This document shows, in pieces, positions 17,071 through 27,053 of a stretch of 64,000 bases of DNA (position 1 is the first letter of the stretch; every line of letters begins with the position of its first letter). This DNA is from Paenirhizobium selenitireducens ATCC BAA-1503. Lineage in GTDB: Bacteria > Pseudomonadota > Alphaproteobacteria > Rhizobiales > Rhizobiaceae. The stretch covers positions 248,001-312,000 of the forward strand of contig NZ_JAEG01000007.1 of the NCBI RefSeq assembly GCF_000518785.1, read 5' to 3'. The notes under the pieces are model-generated. The model searched no databases. It was not told where the DNA came from and saw only the letters and a program-made list of their open reading frames with translations. Made by a program: the position numbers and the translations under genes.

Positions 17071-17123
17071 TCCTTCTCCCCGCCGGCTGGGGGAGGTGGC
17101 GCGAAAGCGCCGGATGAGGAGCA
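17071..17123. repeat. Fragment of rhizobial palindromic intergenic repeat
   Basis: CTTCTCCCCGCC followed by GGGGGAGGTGGCGCGAAAGCGCCGG resembles one half of the composite repeats seen at 60.7 kb (CTTCTCCCC...GGGGAGAAGGTGGCGGCAGCCGG). It fills the gap between the DUF1284 and MmcQ/YjbR genes. Confidence 0.6.
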
Positions 17124-17184
17124 TAGCCCGAAGCGGATGACACGTCCCGCGACCTCTGGCAGACTGCCGAAAGGAGGCGCCGTC

Positions 17185-17526
17185 ATGATCACGCTCGACA
17201 CCCTGCGCGACATCATTCTCGCCCTGCCGGGCACCGAGGAGACCACCTCCTGGGGGTCGCCCTCCTTCAAGGTCAACGGAAAGGCCATGGTCTTCTGGAA
17301 CCCGACGCATGACTGCCCGGTGTTCAAGGTTCCCTTCGAGGAGCGCGACCATCTGATCGACATCGATCCCGACACTTTTTTCACCACCGACCACCACCGC
17401 CCCCATCCGCTGGTGCTCGCCCGCCCGGACCGCGTCGCCATCGAATGGGTCCGCGCCAACCTCACCCGCGTCTGGCGCGCGCAGGCGAAGAAGGCTGCGG
17501 TCAGGGCCTGGGATGCGGAGCAGTAG
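17185..17526 (+). CDS. MmcQ/YjbR family protein
   Basis: The 113-residue protein matches the MmcQ/YjbR (CyaY-like fold) family, with TLRDIILALPGTEETTSWGSPSFKVNGKAMVFW at the N-terminus and ADRVAIEWVRANLTRVW-like sequence at the C-terminus. Members are described as possible double-wing DNA-binding proteins; the role is unproven. AAAGGAGG ten bases upstream gives a strong start. A repeat fragment separates it from the DUF1284 gene, so it may be the last gene of the bioY unit. Confidence 0.9.
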   Translation: MITLDTLRDIILALPGTEETTSWGSPSFKVNGKAMVFWNPTHDCPVFKVPFEERDHLIDIDPDTFFTTDHHRPHPLVLARPDRVAIEWVRANLTRVWRAQAKKAAVRAWDAEQ

Positions 17527-17870
17527 GTTTCGCGGCGGGGAAAGCTCGGCGAGCTGGCCAAATGTCAGCGCCGGAGGCCGGTGTCGGATCCGGAAAACCC
17601 CCTCTGGCCTGCCGGCCATCTCCCCCACAAGGGGGGAGACGACGCGTGGCGGCGCCCGGGCTCCTGTGCAGACGGAGGAAAGCCCCTCCCCCTTGTGGGG
17701 AGGGGTTGGGGAGGGGATCTTCGTGCTGTGCCGGGGAGGGGCTCCCTGAGGAGCAGCTGCAAGCGATCTCCCGGCGGAAGGCGCTGCGTCAATCTTCCAC
17801 CAGACGCAGACGTGAGGTGTTGGCCGCGAGACCTACCCGCGCGCCGCCCAATTCGGCGCGCCAGTCCGCC
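17527..17870. repeat. Gene-free stretch filled mainly with palindromic repeat
   Basis: Between about 17588 and 17755 the sequence holds inverted CTCCCCC/GGGGGAG blocks (ATCTCCCCCACAAGGGGGGAG, then CCCCTCCCCCTTGTGGGGAGGGG) and a GCCGGGGAGGGGCT arm. This is the same repeat family as at 26.9, 52.5 and 60.6 kb. Nothing else was recognised; the gene on each side converges on it, so it may also end transcripts. Confidence 0.65.
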
Positions 17871-18707
17871 TCAGCTGATCTTGTCGATGAATTCCACTTC
17901 GCCGGTGGCGATGTCATAGACGGCGGCGACGATCTTGACGTGGCCCTCTTCGACGAGGTGCGACACGATGTGGCTTTCCTCGGCGATGCGCCTGGCGCCC
18001 GACACCGCGTTGTTGCGCACCGTCTGGCCGACGAAATCCTCCGACTTGAACAGGGCGGCGAGCGCGACGGGCAGGATCGGTTGCACCATCTTGCCGATCG
18101 AACCTTCAAGCTCGACGCCCTTTTTCACCACGTCGCAGGCGGCCGAGACCGCGCCGCATTTCTTGTGCCCCATCACGACGATCAAGGGCGCATGCAGGTG
18201 TTCGGCGCCGTATTCGATGGTGCCGAGCGCGCCGGTGTCGAGCACGTTGCCGGCATTGCGGATGACGAAGAGTTCGCCGAGCGTCACGCCGCCGAAGATC
18301 AGCTCCGGCGTCACGCGGCTGTCCGAACAGGTGAGCACGATCGCCCAGGGGTGCTGGCCACCGGCCAGTTCCTCGCGGCGCTGGGCGAGATCGGCGGCGC
18401 AGGCATTGGCATCCTCGACAAAGCGGCGATTGCCTTCCTTGAGCTTGGCCAGCGCCTGCTTGGGCGAGAGAGCGGGCGCCTCTGCCGCATGCGGGTCGGC
18501 GGCATGGGCTTCGGTGGCAGGAGCTTCGGCGGTTGAAGCATGGGCGACCGGCGCTTCAGCAGCGTGTCCTTCCGCGGCCGCCGCGGGGGCAGCCTTCTTG
18601 TCCGAGGCCACGGCCGGGAGGGCGACCGTTGAGGCGACAAGGCCGATGCCGGCGAGCTTCATCAGGTTGCGGCGATTGAGGCGCTGGTTATCGCAGTCGA
18701 GGCACAT
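17871..18707 (-). CDS. Beta-class carbonic anhydrase with Tat-like export signal
   Basis: The 278-residue protein interconverts CO2 and bicarbonate. The zinc site is Cys127, His181 and Cys184, with Asp129 in CSDSR as the usual partner, and ELFVIRNAGNVLD is conserved. It differs from cytosolic homologues by an N-terminal extension: RRNLMKLAGIGLVASTVALPAVA resembles a twin-arginine signal, followed by an Ala/Pro/Glu/His-rich linker (residues 37-80). It is therefore probably periplasmic. A CxxC near residue 2 (MCLDC) precedes the signal. It is divergent from ccrM. Confidence 0.93.
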   Translation of the reverse strand: MCLDCDNQRLNRRNLMKLAGIGLVASTVALPAVASDKKAAPAAAAEGHAAEAPVAHASTAEAPATEAHAADPHAAEAPALSPKQALAKLKEGNRRFVEDANACAADLAQRREELAGGQHPWAIVLTCSDSRVTPELIFGGVTLGELFVIRNAGNVLDTGALGTIEYGAEHLHAPLIVVMGHKKCGAVSAACDVVKKGVELEGSIGKMVQPILPVALAALFKSEDFVGQTVRNNAVSGARRIAEESHIVSHLVEEGHVKIVAAVYDIATGEVEFIDKIS

Positions 18708-20283
<1,576 letters not shown>

Positions 20284-20356
20284 CGATCCGCCCAGCTTTG
20301 CCAGTCCGGAGTTTCTCCGGCCGGTCTTGTACCTCTAGTCCCGGCAGGAGAGCCTT

Positions 20357-20383
20357 GACGCCCGGTGCGAAAGCGCCGGGCGT
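20357..20383 (+). terminator. Hairpin after ccrM
   Basis: GACGCCCGG and CCGGGCGTC form a 9-bp stem over a 9-base loop. It lies between the convergent ccrM and SnoaL-like genes. A second small hairpin, CCGGAG-TTT-CTCCGG, precedes it at 20307-20321. The following T content is modest. Confidence 0.55.
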
Positions 20384-20407
20384 CATCCGTTTCGGGAATG
20401 ACTTCTT

Positions 20408-20770
20408 CTAGACCTTGTAGTCCGTCACCTCGACCGAGACGATCTTGCCGTCGGCATTGAAGGTGATGGTCTCCTCGCCGAAGCGGATGAGCGGCTCGCC
20501 GGTCTCGGCATTCGTCGCCTTCAGCCGCCAGACGGCCCGGGCGGCCAGCGGCGAGACCGCCTCGATCAGTTCGTCAACCGCCTGCTGGTCGGGATAGGTT
20601 TTGAAATACTGGCGAAACGCCGCCAGGATCGCGTCGCGGCCCTGAAGCCCTCCGACCTTCACCGAGCCATAGACCGCATCGTCTGCGTAGAAATCCTCGA
20701 TCACGGCGAAGTCGAGATCGTTGACGGCGTCGAGATAACGCTTGGCGGCGGCGACAGGGTCGAAGGTCAT
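20408..20770 (-). CDS. SnoaL-like / nuclear transport factor 2-like protein
   Basis: The 120-residue protein has the NTF2 fold pattern: AAAKRYLDAVNDLDFAVIEDFYADDAVYGS, GRDAILAAFRQYF, and strand segments ending RFGEETITFNADGKIVSVEVTDYKV. Such proteins can be isomerases, hydrolases or simple binding domains; no catalytic assignment is possible. GGAG eight bases before the ATG at 20770 sets the start. It is divergent from the glycosyltransferase gene. Confidence 0.8.
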   Translation of the reverse strand: MTFDPVAAAKRYLDAVNDLDFAVIEDFYADDAVYGSVKVGGLQGRDAILAAFRQYFKTYPDQQAVDELIEAVSPLAARAVWRLKATNAETGEPLIRFGEETITFNADGKIVSVEVTDYKV

Positions 20771-20879
20771 GAAGGCTCCAGGAGGCACGGGGGAAATTTT
20801 TGGCGCTTGTGGCGGATCGCCGCGGCTGGGCACCACCTTCGCCCAGCCGACAGTTTCGGACAAGTCGGTCCGCCTAACC

Positions 20880-22766
20880 ATGGCGGCGAAACATGGGGAT
20901 GACGAAGACGTGACGGCATTGCTGGATCAGGCGAAGCAGCAGTTCAACGAGGGCGATCTCAAATCCGCTCTCGCGACGCTCTATTCGCTGTTCGAGACCG
21001 AGCGCGGCGATCCGCAGCCGATGATCCTCGCCGCCACCATTCACGAGCGGCTGGGCGATCGGGCCATGGCCGCGACCTTCTATGCCGGCGCCATCGATCT
21101 GACCCCGAACCTCAAGCGCGAAGTCGCCTTCCGCGCCGCCTCCCACTATCTCGCCGTCGGCGACGGCGATGCGGCGCTCTCCGCCATGCTGATGCTGGAA
21201 AAGCATCTGCCGGACGATCTCGATCTCGTCCATTCGATCTGCAGCCTTCATCGCGAAGCCGGCCGTTATGCCGATGCGCTGCCCTATGCGCGCACGCTGG
21301 CGGTCAAGGGCCAGAACTTTGGCAATTTCCTCAATGCCGGCATCGTTCTGTCCGGGCTCGGCCTTTACGAGGAAGCCTATCCGCCGCTGCTTCAGGCCTA
21401 TGCGGCGACCCCCGAGGAGCGGCTGGCGCTGTCCGAACTCTTCTGGTGTGCCGGAAACCTCTGCGATTTCCCCCTTGCCGACCGCCTGCAGGCCGAACTT
21501 CAGGCAGCCTATGCCCGCGAAGGCGCGACCGCGGACATCCGCGAAAACGCCTTCCGCGCGCTGGTCTGGTCCGGCGACGAGGAATATCACGCCCGCTGCG
21601 CCCGCCGCACGGCCGAAGCGGTCTTTCCCTCGGTTGCGCCAAAATGGTCGCGCACCGAGCGTGCGCCCGGCCCGATCCGCATCGGCTATCTCTCGTCCGA
21701 TTTCTGCGACCATGCCACCATGGCGCTGTTCGCCGGTGTGCTGGAAGCCCATGACCGCGACCGGTTTGCCGTCTACGGCATCTGCCACACGGCGGAAGAC
21801 CAGCGCAAAGGCCCGGTGCGCGAACGTTTCCTCGAGGCCATCGATTTCTACATCGACATCCTCGCCCTCGACGACGATGCCGCCGCCGAACTGGTGCGCT
21901 CGCTCGATCTCGACATTCTCGTCGACCTCAAGGGCTTTACCCAAGGCAATCGGCTCGGCATCTTCTGCCTCCGTCCGGTGCCGGTGCAGGTCACCTATCT
22001 CGGTTTTCCGGGCTCGGTCTCCGGCGTCGGCATCGACTATGCCGTCACCGATCACATCGTCACACCCGATCGCTCGATCCCCTTCTACCAGGAAAAGCTG
22101 CTCCGTCTCGACGGCAGCTACCAGGCGAACGACCGCAGCCGCGAGGCGGTGGAACGCGCGCCTGACCGCGCCGCCGCCCGCCGGGCCCATGGCCTGCCGG
22201 TGGACGGGATCGTGTTCTGCTCGTTCAACCAGCCGCAGAAGATTCGCGGCAATGTCTTTGCCGCCTGGATGCAGGTGCTGGCCGCCGTCGAAGGTTCGGT
22301 GCTGTGGCTGACCGACCCGTCGCCGCTGATCAGGGCAAACCTGCAAAAGGCGGCGAAAGCGCACGGCATCGACCCGGACCGCCTGGTCTTTGCGCCGAAA
22401 ATGCCGCTGGCCGAGCATCTGCGCCGCCTCGTCGAGGCCGACATCGCCCTCGATACCGCACCCTATAACGGCCACACCACGACCTCGGACGCGCTGTGGT
22501 GCGGCGTGCCGGTGGTGACCGTCAAGGGCACGAGCTTTGCCAGCCGCGTGTCGGATAGCCTGCTTTCCGCCGTCGGACAGCCGCAGCTCGCTGCCGGTAA
22601 CCTTTCAGAATTCGTCCGCCTGGCGGTCGAACTGGCGCAGGACGGGGACCGCCATCTCCGCCTGCGCCAGAATCTCATCGAGGCGCGCCTGACCGCGCCG
22701 CTGTTCGACACGGAACTCTTCACCCGCCGGCTTGAGGAGAAGTTCCTCGAGATCGCCGCGAGCTGA
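20880..22766 (+). CDS. TPR-GT41 glycosyltransferase, O-GlcNAc transferase-like
   Basis: The 628-residue protein has an N-terminal helical repeat region of TPR type (about residues 1-240) and a C-terminal GT41 (SPINDLY/OGT-like) domain. Recognisable blocks are RIGYLSSDFCDHA, VDLKGFTQGNRLGIFCLRPVPVQVTYLGFPGS, FCSFNQPQKIRGNVFAAWMQVL and APYNGHTTTSDALWCGVPVVT. It probably transfers a sugar to protein serine/threonine; the acceptor is unknown. Bacterial homologues are sometimes linked to flagellar or surface-protein glycosylation. The ATG at 20880 is divergent from the NTF2-like gene by about 110 bases. Confidence 0.9.
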   Translation: MAAKHGDDEDVTALLDQAKQQFNEGDLKSALATLYSLFETERGDPQPMILAATIHERLGDRAMAATFYAGAIDLTPNLKREVAFRAASHYLAVGDGDAALSAMLMLEKHLPDDLDLVHSICSLHREAGRYADALPYARTLAVKGQNFGNFLNAGIVLSGLGLYEEAYPPLLQAYAATPEERLALSELFWCAGNLCDFPLADRLQAELQAAYAREGATADIRENAFRALVWSGDEEYHARCARRTAEAVFPSVAPKWSRTERAPGPIRIGYLSSDFCDHATMALFAGVLEAHDRDRFAVYGICHTAEDQRKGPVRERFLEAIDFYIDILALDDDAAAELVRSLDLDILVDLKGFTQGNRLGIFCLRPVPVQVTYLGFPGSVSGVGIDYAVTDHIVTPDRSIPFYQEKLLRLDGSYQANDRSREAVERAPDRAAARRAHGLPVDGIVFCSFNQPQKIRGNVFAAWMQVLAAVEGSVLWLTDPSPLIRANLQKAAKAHGIDPDRLVFAPKMPLAEHLRRLVEADIALDTAPYNGHTTTSDALWCGVPVVTVKGTSFASRVSDSLLSAVGQPQLAAGNLSEFVRLAVELAQDGDRHLRLRQNLIEARLTAPLFDTELFTRRLEEKFLEIAAS

Positions 22767-22772
22767 TCGGTC

Positions 22773-23129
22773 CTATCGGTTGCCCGCTCGTTTCGGCTTG
22801 TCCTCGCCGCCGTCTTCGGAAGCAAAGATGCTCGTGAGAACCGCGGGTTTCCTGTCCGGAAAGCGCGCGATGATCTCGAGGTCGCCTCCCATCGCCGTGA
22901 TGTAGTCGCGCAGGGTCGACAGGAGCAGATCGCTGCGACGCTCCATGCGCGAAACGTTTTCCTGATTGACGCCGAGAATTTCGGCCACCTTTTCCTGCGT
23001 CAGGTCGCGTGCCTTGCGCAGGTCCTGCAAGGTCCTGTACTCATCCAGCCGCTCCTGGCCGCGCTTTTCCAGTTCCCTGCGCTTTTCCTCGGGCAGGGTC
23101 GCCAGAGCCTCGTCAAGCGTTCTTGCCAT
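22773..23129 (-). CDS. XRE family antitoxin (HigA-like)
   Basis: The 118-residue protein has a helix-turn-helix in DLTQEKVAEILGVNQENVSRMERRSDL (about residues 43-70), typical of XRE antitoxins that follow HigB/Gp49-type toxin genes. The first 17 bases overlap the 3' end of the toxin gene, giving toxin-first order as in higBA. It should neutralise the toxin and repress the operon. It converges with the OGT-like gene with only six bases between stops. Confidence 0.88.
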   Translation of the reverse strand: MARTLDEALATLPEEKRRELEKRGQERLDEYRTLQDLRKARDLTQEKVAEILGVNQENVSRMERRSDLLLSTLRDYITAMGGDLEIIARFPDRKPAVLTSIFASEDGGEDKPKRAGNR

Positions 23130-23487
23130 CGTCTTTTCCTTCCAGATCCTTCAGATGCTGCGTGAAGCGCCGGTCCGCCTTGTCGATCAGCTGTTTGTAG
23201 AAGCGCTTTTCGCTCCCGCCGGACTTGTCCGCAGCGACAAGCAGCACGGCCTGCCGCTTCGGGTCGAACGCATAGGCGACCCGCCAGACGCCGTCATCGG
23301 CCTTGAAGCGCAGTTCCTTCATGTTCGGGTGGCGAGAGCCTTTCAGTGTGTCGGCCCATGGGCGCCCGAGCTGCGGTCCATAGGTCTTGAGCAGCGGCAG
23401 GCTCGCGAAGATTTCGTCCCTGACCGGCTCGGGCAGGGCCTCGAATTCCGGATCGAAGGCTTCATGCAGCAATACGCTCCAGGTCAT
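23113..23487 (-). CDS. RelE/HigB (phage Gp49-like) toxin
   Basis: The 124-residue protein matches the Gp49-like HigB toxin family: LLHEAFDPEFEALPEPVRDEIFASLPLLKTYGPQLGRPWADTLKGS, then MKELRFKADDGVWRVAYAFDPKRQAVLLVAADKSG and KRFYKQLIDKAD. Such toxins cut mRNA on the ribosome. ATG at 23487 fits family N-termini; ATGs at 23502 and 23511 would add five or eight residues. It precedes and overlaps the XRE antitoxin gene. Both frames are intact. Confidence 0.88.
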   Translation of the reverse strand: MTWSVLLHEAFDPEFEALPEPVRDEIFASLPLLKTYGPQLGRPWADTLKGSRHPNMKELRFKADDGVWRVAYAFDPKRQAVLLVAADKSGGSEKRFYKQLIDKADRRFTQHLKDLEGKDDGKNA

Positions 23488-23553
23488 GCGAAAATATGAC
23501 ATGGAGCGCATATGATTTCAATGGCATTTTGTCGCGATGACCCGCGCCCGACC

Positions 23554-24168
23554 TTAGACCTCGACGCCGAAATCCCTCAGGTCCGCCCGCAGCTTGTCCG
23601 CTCCGAGGAACTGCACCGCTTGCCAGCCGGCGGCGCGGGCGCCTTCGACATTGACGGTCACGTCGTCGATGAACAGGCAGGCGGCCGGATCTAGGTCGAA
23701 ATCGGCGGCGTGGCGCTGGTAGATCGCCACGTCCGGCTTCAGCAGGCCGACCTCGCCGGACACGGTCACGCCGCGCGGCAGGTCGAGGAAGGGATAGAGT
23801 TTCCGCGCCTCCTGGAACGTGTCGGCGGCGAAATTGGTCAGCATGGTGACGTCACGGCCGGCGTCGATCAGCCCGGTCATCAGCGCCACGCTGTCCTCAT
23901 AGGCATGCGGCACCATCTCGCGCCAGTTCAGCCGGAAGGCGCGGATCTGCTCTTCTCGCTCGGGATAACGGGCGATGACCTCGGCCTCGGCCTCGGCCCA
24001 GCCGCGCCCGCGGTCCTGTTCCATGTTCCAGTCGTGGGTGCAGACATTGTCGAAGAACCAGCGACGTTCCGCCTCGTCGGGAATGATGCGGGAATAGGGC
24101 AGGTTGGGATCGTAGTGGATCAGCACCTTGCCGATGTCGAAGACGATATGGCGGATGGGTTCTGGCAT
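23554..24168 (-). CDS. HAD family hydrolase, YihX-like
   Basis: The 204-residue protein has motif I FDIGKVLIHYD with nucleophile Asp11 and a glycine two residues later, as in the FDxGxV branch that includes YihX glucose-1-phosphatase. MLTNFAADTF, KPDVAIYQRHAADFDLDP and FIDDVTVNVEGARAAGWQAVQF supply the remaining motifs. The substrate is not known. It starts three bases after the mutY stop on the same strand and is probably co-transcribed with it. Confidence 0.9.
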   Translation of the reverse strand: MPEPIRHIVFDIGKVLIHYDPNLPYSRIIPDEAERRWFFDNVCTHDWNMEQDRGRGWAEAEAEVIARYPEREEQIRAFRLNWREMVPHAYEDSVALMTGLIDAGRDVTMLTNFAADTFQEARKLYPFLDLPRGVTVSGEVGLLKPDVAIYQRHAADFDLDPAACLFIDDVTVNVEGARAAGWQAVQFLGADKLRADLRDFGVEV

Positions 24169-24171
24169 GTC

Positions 24172-25269
24172 TTATCCTTTGTCGATCGAAAACGCGGTCG
24201 GAATAGCGGCGGCAATTGCTTTTTTCATGACAGTCGGCAGCGCCTCGCCGTCAAGATTTGTGACCGGCGCCCAGAAGCCGTGAACCGCGCCGGCATCCGA
24301 ACGGGAAACCTGCACCCGGTAGACGCCGAGCCGGAGCTCGAAATGGGTAAACACATGGGTGACCGTGCCGCAGGCCTGCCAGCCGGCGGCAAAGGGCGCG
24401 GCATTCATGCCCGTCTCTCCGTCCACCCGCGAGGTCCAGGCGGTGGTCGGCACCTCGGTCATGCCGCCGAGCAGGCCGCTGTCGGGCCGGCGTCTTAAGA
24501 GCAGGTGCCCGTCCGTGTCGACCGCGACGAAGGCCGCTCCGAGCCGCACCGGCTTTTCCTTCTTCGCCGCCTTGACGGGAAACCGCTCCGGCTCGTCCTT
24601 TGCCAAGGCGATGCAGACATCGTTGAACGGGCAGAGCGCACAGACCGGCCGCTTCGGCGTGCAGATCGTCGCGCCGAGATCCATCATCGCCTGGGCGAAG
24701 TCGCCCGGCCGGTCCTGCGGCGTAATCATCGCGACGCGGGCCTTCATCTGCGGCTTCGAGCCGGGCAGGGGGGCGTCGATGGCAAAGAGCCGTGAGATCA
24801 CCCGCTCGACATTGCTGTCCATCACCGCCGCCGGGCGGTTGAAGGCGATCGCGGCGACGGCCGCCGCCGTATAGTCGCCGATGCCCGGAAGCGCCTTCAG
24901 GCCTTCCTCCGTGTCGGGAAACCGCCCGCCATGCGCCGACGCCACCGCCTCGGCGCACTTTTTCAGGTTGCGGGCCCGCGCGTAATAGCCAAGCCCCGCC
25001 CAGGCGACCATCACGTCCTCCGAAGGAGCGGCCGCCAGATCGGCGACGGTCGGCCAGAGCCCGACGAACTTGGCGAAATAGGCCTTCACCGCCGCGACCG
25101 TGGTCTGCTGCAGCATCACCTCGGACAGCCAGATGTGATAGGGATCGGGCGTCACGCCGCGTCTGGCCATTGCCGGCGAGATGCGCCAGGGCAGGTCGCG
25201 GTGGTGGCGATCATACCAGGAGAGCAGAGGCGCGGCCGCGGGTTTCTTCTGGATTGTCACGCTCGTCAT
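24172..25269 (-). CDS. mutY: A/G-specific adenine glycosylase
   Basis: The 365-residue repair enzyme removes adenine paired with 8-oxoguanine. Visible features are the catalytic Glu50 in WLSEVMLQQT, the helix-hairpin-helix LPGIGDYTAAAV (residues 127-138), catalytic Asp151, and the 4Fe-4S ligands Cys203, Cys210, Cys213 and Cys219. The C-terminal third is the NUDIX-like 8-oxoG recognition domain. It is divergent from the DUF721 gene that precedes dsbA-like and smc, an arrangement typical of Rhizobiaceae. Confidence 0.97.
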   Translation of the reverse strand: MTSVTIQKKPAAAPLLSWYDRHHRDLPWRISPAMARRGVTPDPYHIWLSEVMLQQTTVAAVKAYFAKFVGLWPTVADLAAAPSEDVMVAWAGLGYYARARNLKKCAEAVASAHGGRFPDTEEGLKALPGIGDYTAAAVAAIAFNRPAAVMDSNVERVISRLFAIDAPLPGSKPQMKARVAMITPQDRPGDFAQAMMDLGATICTPKRPVCALCPFNDVCIALAKDEPERFPVKAAKKEKPVRLGAAFVAVDTDGHLLLRRRPDSGLLGGMTEVPTTAWTSRVDGETGMNAAPFAAGWQACGTVTHVFTHFELRLGVYRVQVSRSDAGAVHGFWAPVTNLDGEALPTVMKKAIAAAIPTAFSIDKG

Positions 25270-25353
25270 TTGCTGCTCATGGGGGAAGTGCCCTATATCT
25301 GGCTAAATCACCCGGCCGTTCAAGGGGTGATGTGAAAGGCTCAGACGGTTTCC

Positions 25354-25851
25354 ATGCGTGCTCCCAGAAAAGGCGTGATCCAGATCTCCGAGGTGGCGAA
25401 CGGCATCATCGATCCGATGTTGGCCCGCCGCGCCGGCATCAACACGGCGCTGCTCGGTTCCTGGGACGAGATCGCCGGCGAGAATTTCGCCGATTGCACG
25501 AGGCCGGAAAAGATCGCCTGGCCGCGCCATGGCGATCCGGGCGACGAGGGCGGCCATAGACCCGGCGTACTGACCATCGCCTGCGAGGGCGCCCGCGCGC
25601 TCTTTCTCTCGCATGCCCAGGGCGAACTGATCGCACGCATCAACGGCTTCTTCGGCTATCCGGCGATCGGCCAGATCCGCATCGTCCAGAAGCCGGTCTC
25701 GACCGCGACGCTGAAGCGTCCGCGGCCGCGCAAGCTGGAGGGCGAAAAGGCCAAGAAGCTCGCCGGCATGATGGAAGGCATCACCGACGACAAGCTTCGC
25801 CTGGCAATCGAGCGTCTCGGCACGGGCGTCATGTCGGCGCGGCGCAAATAG
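25354..25851 (+). CDS. DUF721 / DciA family protein
   Basis: The 165-residue protein has the DUF721 domain in its first 110 residues, including WDEIAGENFADCTRPEKIAWP, LTIACEGARALFLSHAQGELIARINGFFG and IVQKPV. DciA proteins load the replicative helicase in many bacteria lacking DnaC; whether this short alphaproteobacterial form does so is inferred. The C-terminus is basic. It is divergent from mutY with 84 bases between starts. Confidence 0.85.
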   Translation: MRAPRKGVIQISEVANGIIDPMLARRAGINTALLGSWDEIAGENFADCTRPEKIAWPRHGDPGDEGGHRPGVLTIACEGARALFLSHAQGELIARINGFFGYPAIGQIRIVQKPVSTATLKRPRPRKLEGEKAKKLAGMMEGITDDKLRLAIERLGTGVMSARRK

Positions 25852-26000
25852 CCGCCCAGCCGCGAACATGAAGAAGATTTAATGCGTTAGCCTCCTGAAG
25901 TCACGATTCTTTGATGCATCGGGCCTATGCCCGCCTTGTTTGCTGCCGATTGCCGCGATAACGGTTGGGCAACGTCAAAAACAGTCATCAGGGTGCATTG

Positions 26001-26885
26001 ATGCCGAAACTCGATCCGATCCTCTCCAAGAGCCGCCTGCTCGGTGGCGCCGCCGTCATCGCCATGGCCGCCGTACTTGCGTCCTGCAGCGACGACACCG
26101 AAAAGAAGGCTGCCGACGCGGCGCCGAAGCCGGCCGAAACCAGCACGGCGGCGCCTGCCGCTCCGGCCACGCCCGCAGCTCCGGCCGAAACAGCAACGGC
26201 GCCTGCGGCCACGACTGCACCGGCCGCCGCACCGGCTCCGGCCGCCACGGAAACTGCCCAGGCACCGGCGCCCGCAGCCGAACCGGCCGCTCCGGCCGCC
26301 AAGGTCGAACTGCCGACCTCCGACCGCGACATCGACATGGCCGAGGCGCTGAAGCCCGGCCCGATGAAGGAAATGGCGCTCGGCGATCCGAACGCTCCGG
26401 TCAAGATCATCGAATACATGTCGATGACCTGCTCGCACTGCGCCAACTTCCACACCAAGACCTTCGACGCGATCAAGGCCAAGTATGTCGACAGCGGCAA
26501 GGCCTACTTCATCGTCCGCGAATTCCCCTTCCCGGGCGACACCGCGTCGCTTGCCGCCTTCATGCTGGCGCGCTGCACGCCGGAGGAGCGCTTCTTCCCC
26601 TTCGTCTCGATGTTCATGAAGCAGCAGATGACCTGGGCCGCCCCGGCGGACAACGATGTGCGCGGCGCCATGCTGCAATTGTCGAAACTCGGCGGTTTTA
26701 CACAGGAGAGCTTCGACGCCTGCTTGACGAACCAGAAACTTGCCGGTGATGTGACGGCAGTCCGGGATCGCGGGGCCAAGGATTTCGGCATTCAGTCGAC
26801 GCCGACCTTCCTGATCAACGGCAAGAGCTATTCGGGGGACATGTCGGTTGATACCATGTCGGCGCTCATCGACAGCATGCTCTGA
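26001..26885 (+). CDS. DsbA-family thiol oxidoreductase, lipoprotein with Pro/Ala linker
   Basis: The 294-residue protein has a lipobox (VLASC, Cys29), then a low-complexity Ala/Pro/Thr/Glu linker to about residue 100, then a DsbA-type thioredoxin domain with active site CSHC (residues 144-147) and the cis-proline segment TPTFLINGK. It is probably tethered to a membrane and oxidises or isomerises disulfides in the periplasm. The conserved place before smc is known from Rhizobiaceae. ATG at 26001 lacks a strong Shine-Dalgarno sequence; GTG-like upstream codons are less suitable for a lipoprotein signal. Confidence 0.93.
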   Translation: MPKLDPILSKSRLLGGAAVIAMAAVLASCSDDTEKKAADAAPKPAETSTAAPAAPATPAAPAETATAPAATTAPAAAPAPAATETAQAPAPAAEPAAPAAKVELPTSDRDIDMAEALKPGPMKEMALGDPNAPVKIIEYMSMTCSHCANFHTKTFDAIKAKYVDSGKAYFIVREFPFPGDTASLAAFMLARCTPEERFFPFVSMFMKQQMTWAAPADNDVRGAMLQLSKLGGFTQESFDACLTNQKLAGDVTAVRDRGAKDFGIQSTPTFLINGKSYSGDMSVDTMSALIDSML

Positions 26886-26939
26886 TCGGCGCTCCGGCAT
26901 TCTGGCGGGCGGCGGGCAAACCCGCACGCCCGTTTCTTA

Positions 26940-27050
26940 CCTCCCCCTTGAGGGGGGAGGTCGCGCGAATGCGCGGGTGGGGGTGACACTCGTGACGATC
27001 ACCCCACCCCGGAGCTTTGCTCCGACCCTCCCCCTCAAGGGGAGGGTGGA
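26940..27050. repeat. Composite inverted repeat directly before smc
   Basis: The left arm (about 26940-26987) and right arm (about 26998-27050) are inverted copies built on CCTCCCCCTTGAGGGGGGAGG and GGGTGGGGTGA blocks. Each arm has its own small hairpin tip of different sequence (GCGC-GAAT-GCGC on the left, GGAGC-TTT-GCTCC on the right). The right arm ends in GGAGGGTGGAG, three bases before the smc ATG, so it forms the apparent ribosome binding site. Confidence 0.8.
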
Positions 27051-27053
27051 GTC

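Noticed and set aside
23554-24168. HAD protein with Gly instead of the second motif-I Asp as an inactive enzyme
   Set aside because: The FDxGxV pattern is normal for the YihX-like branch.
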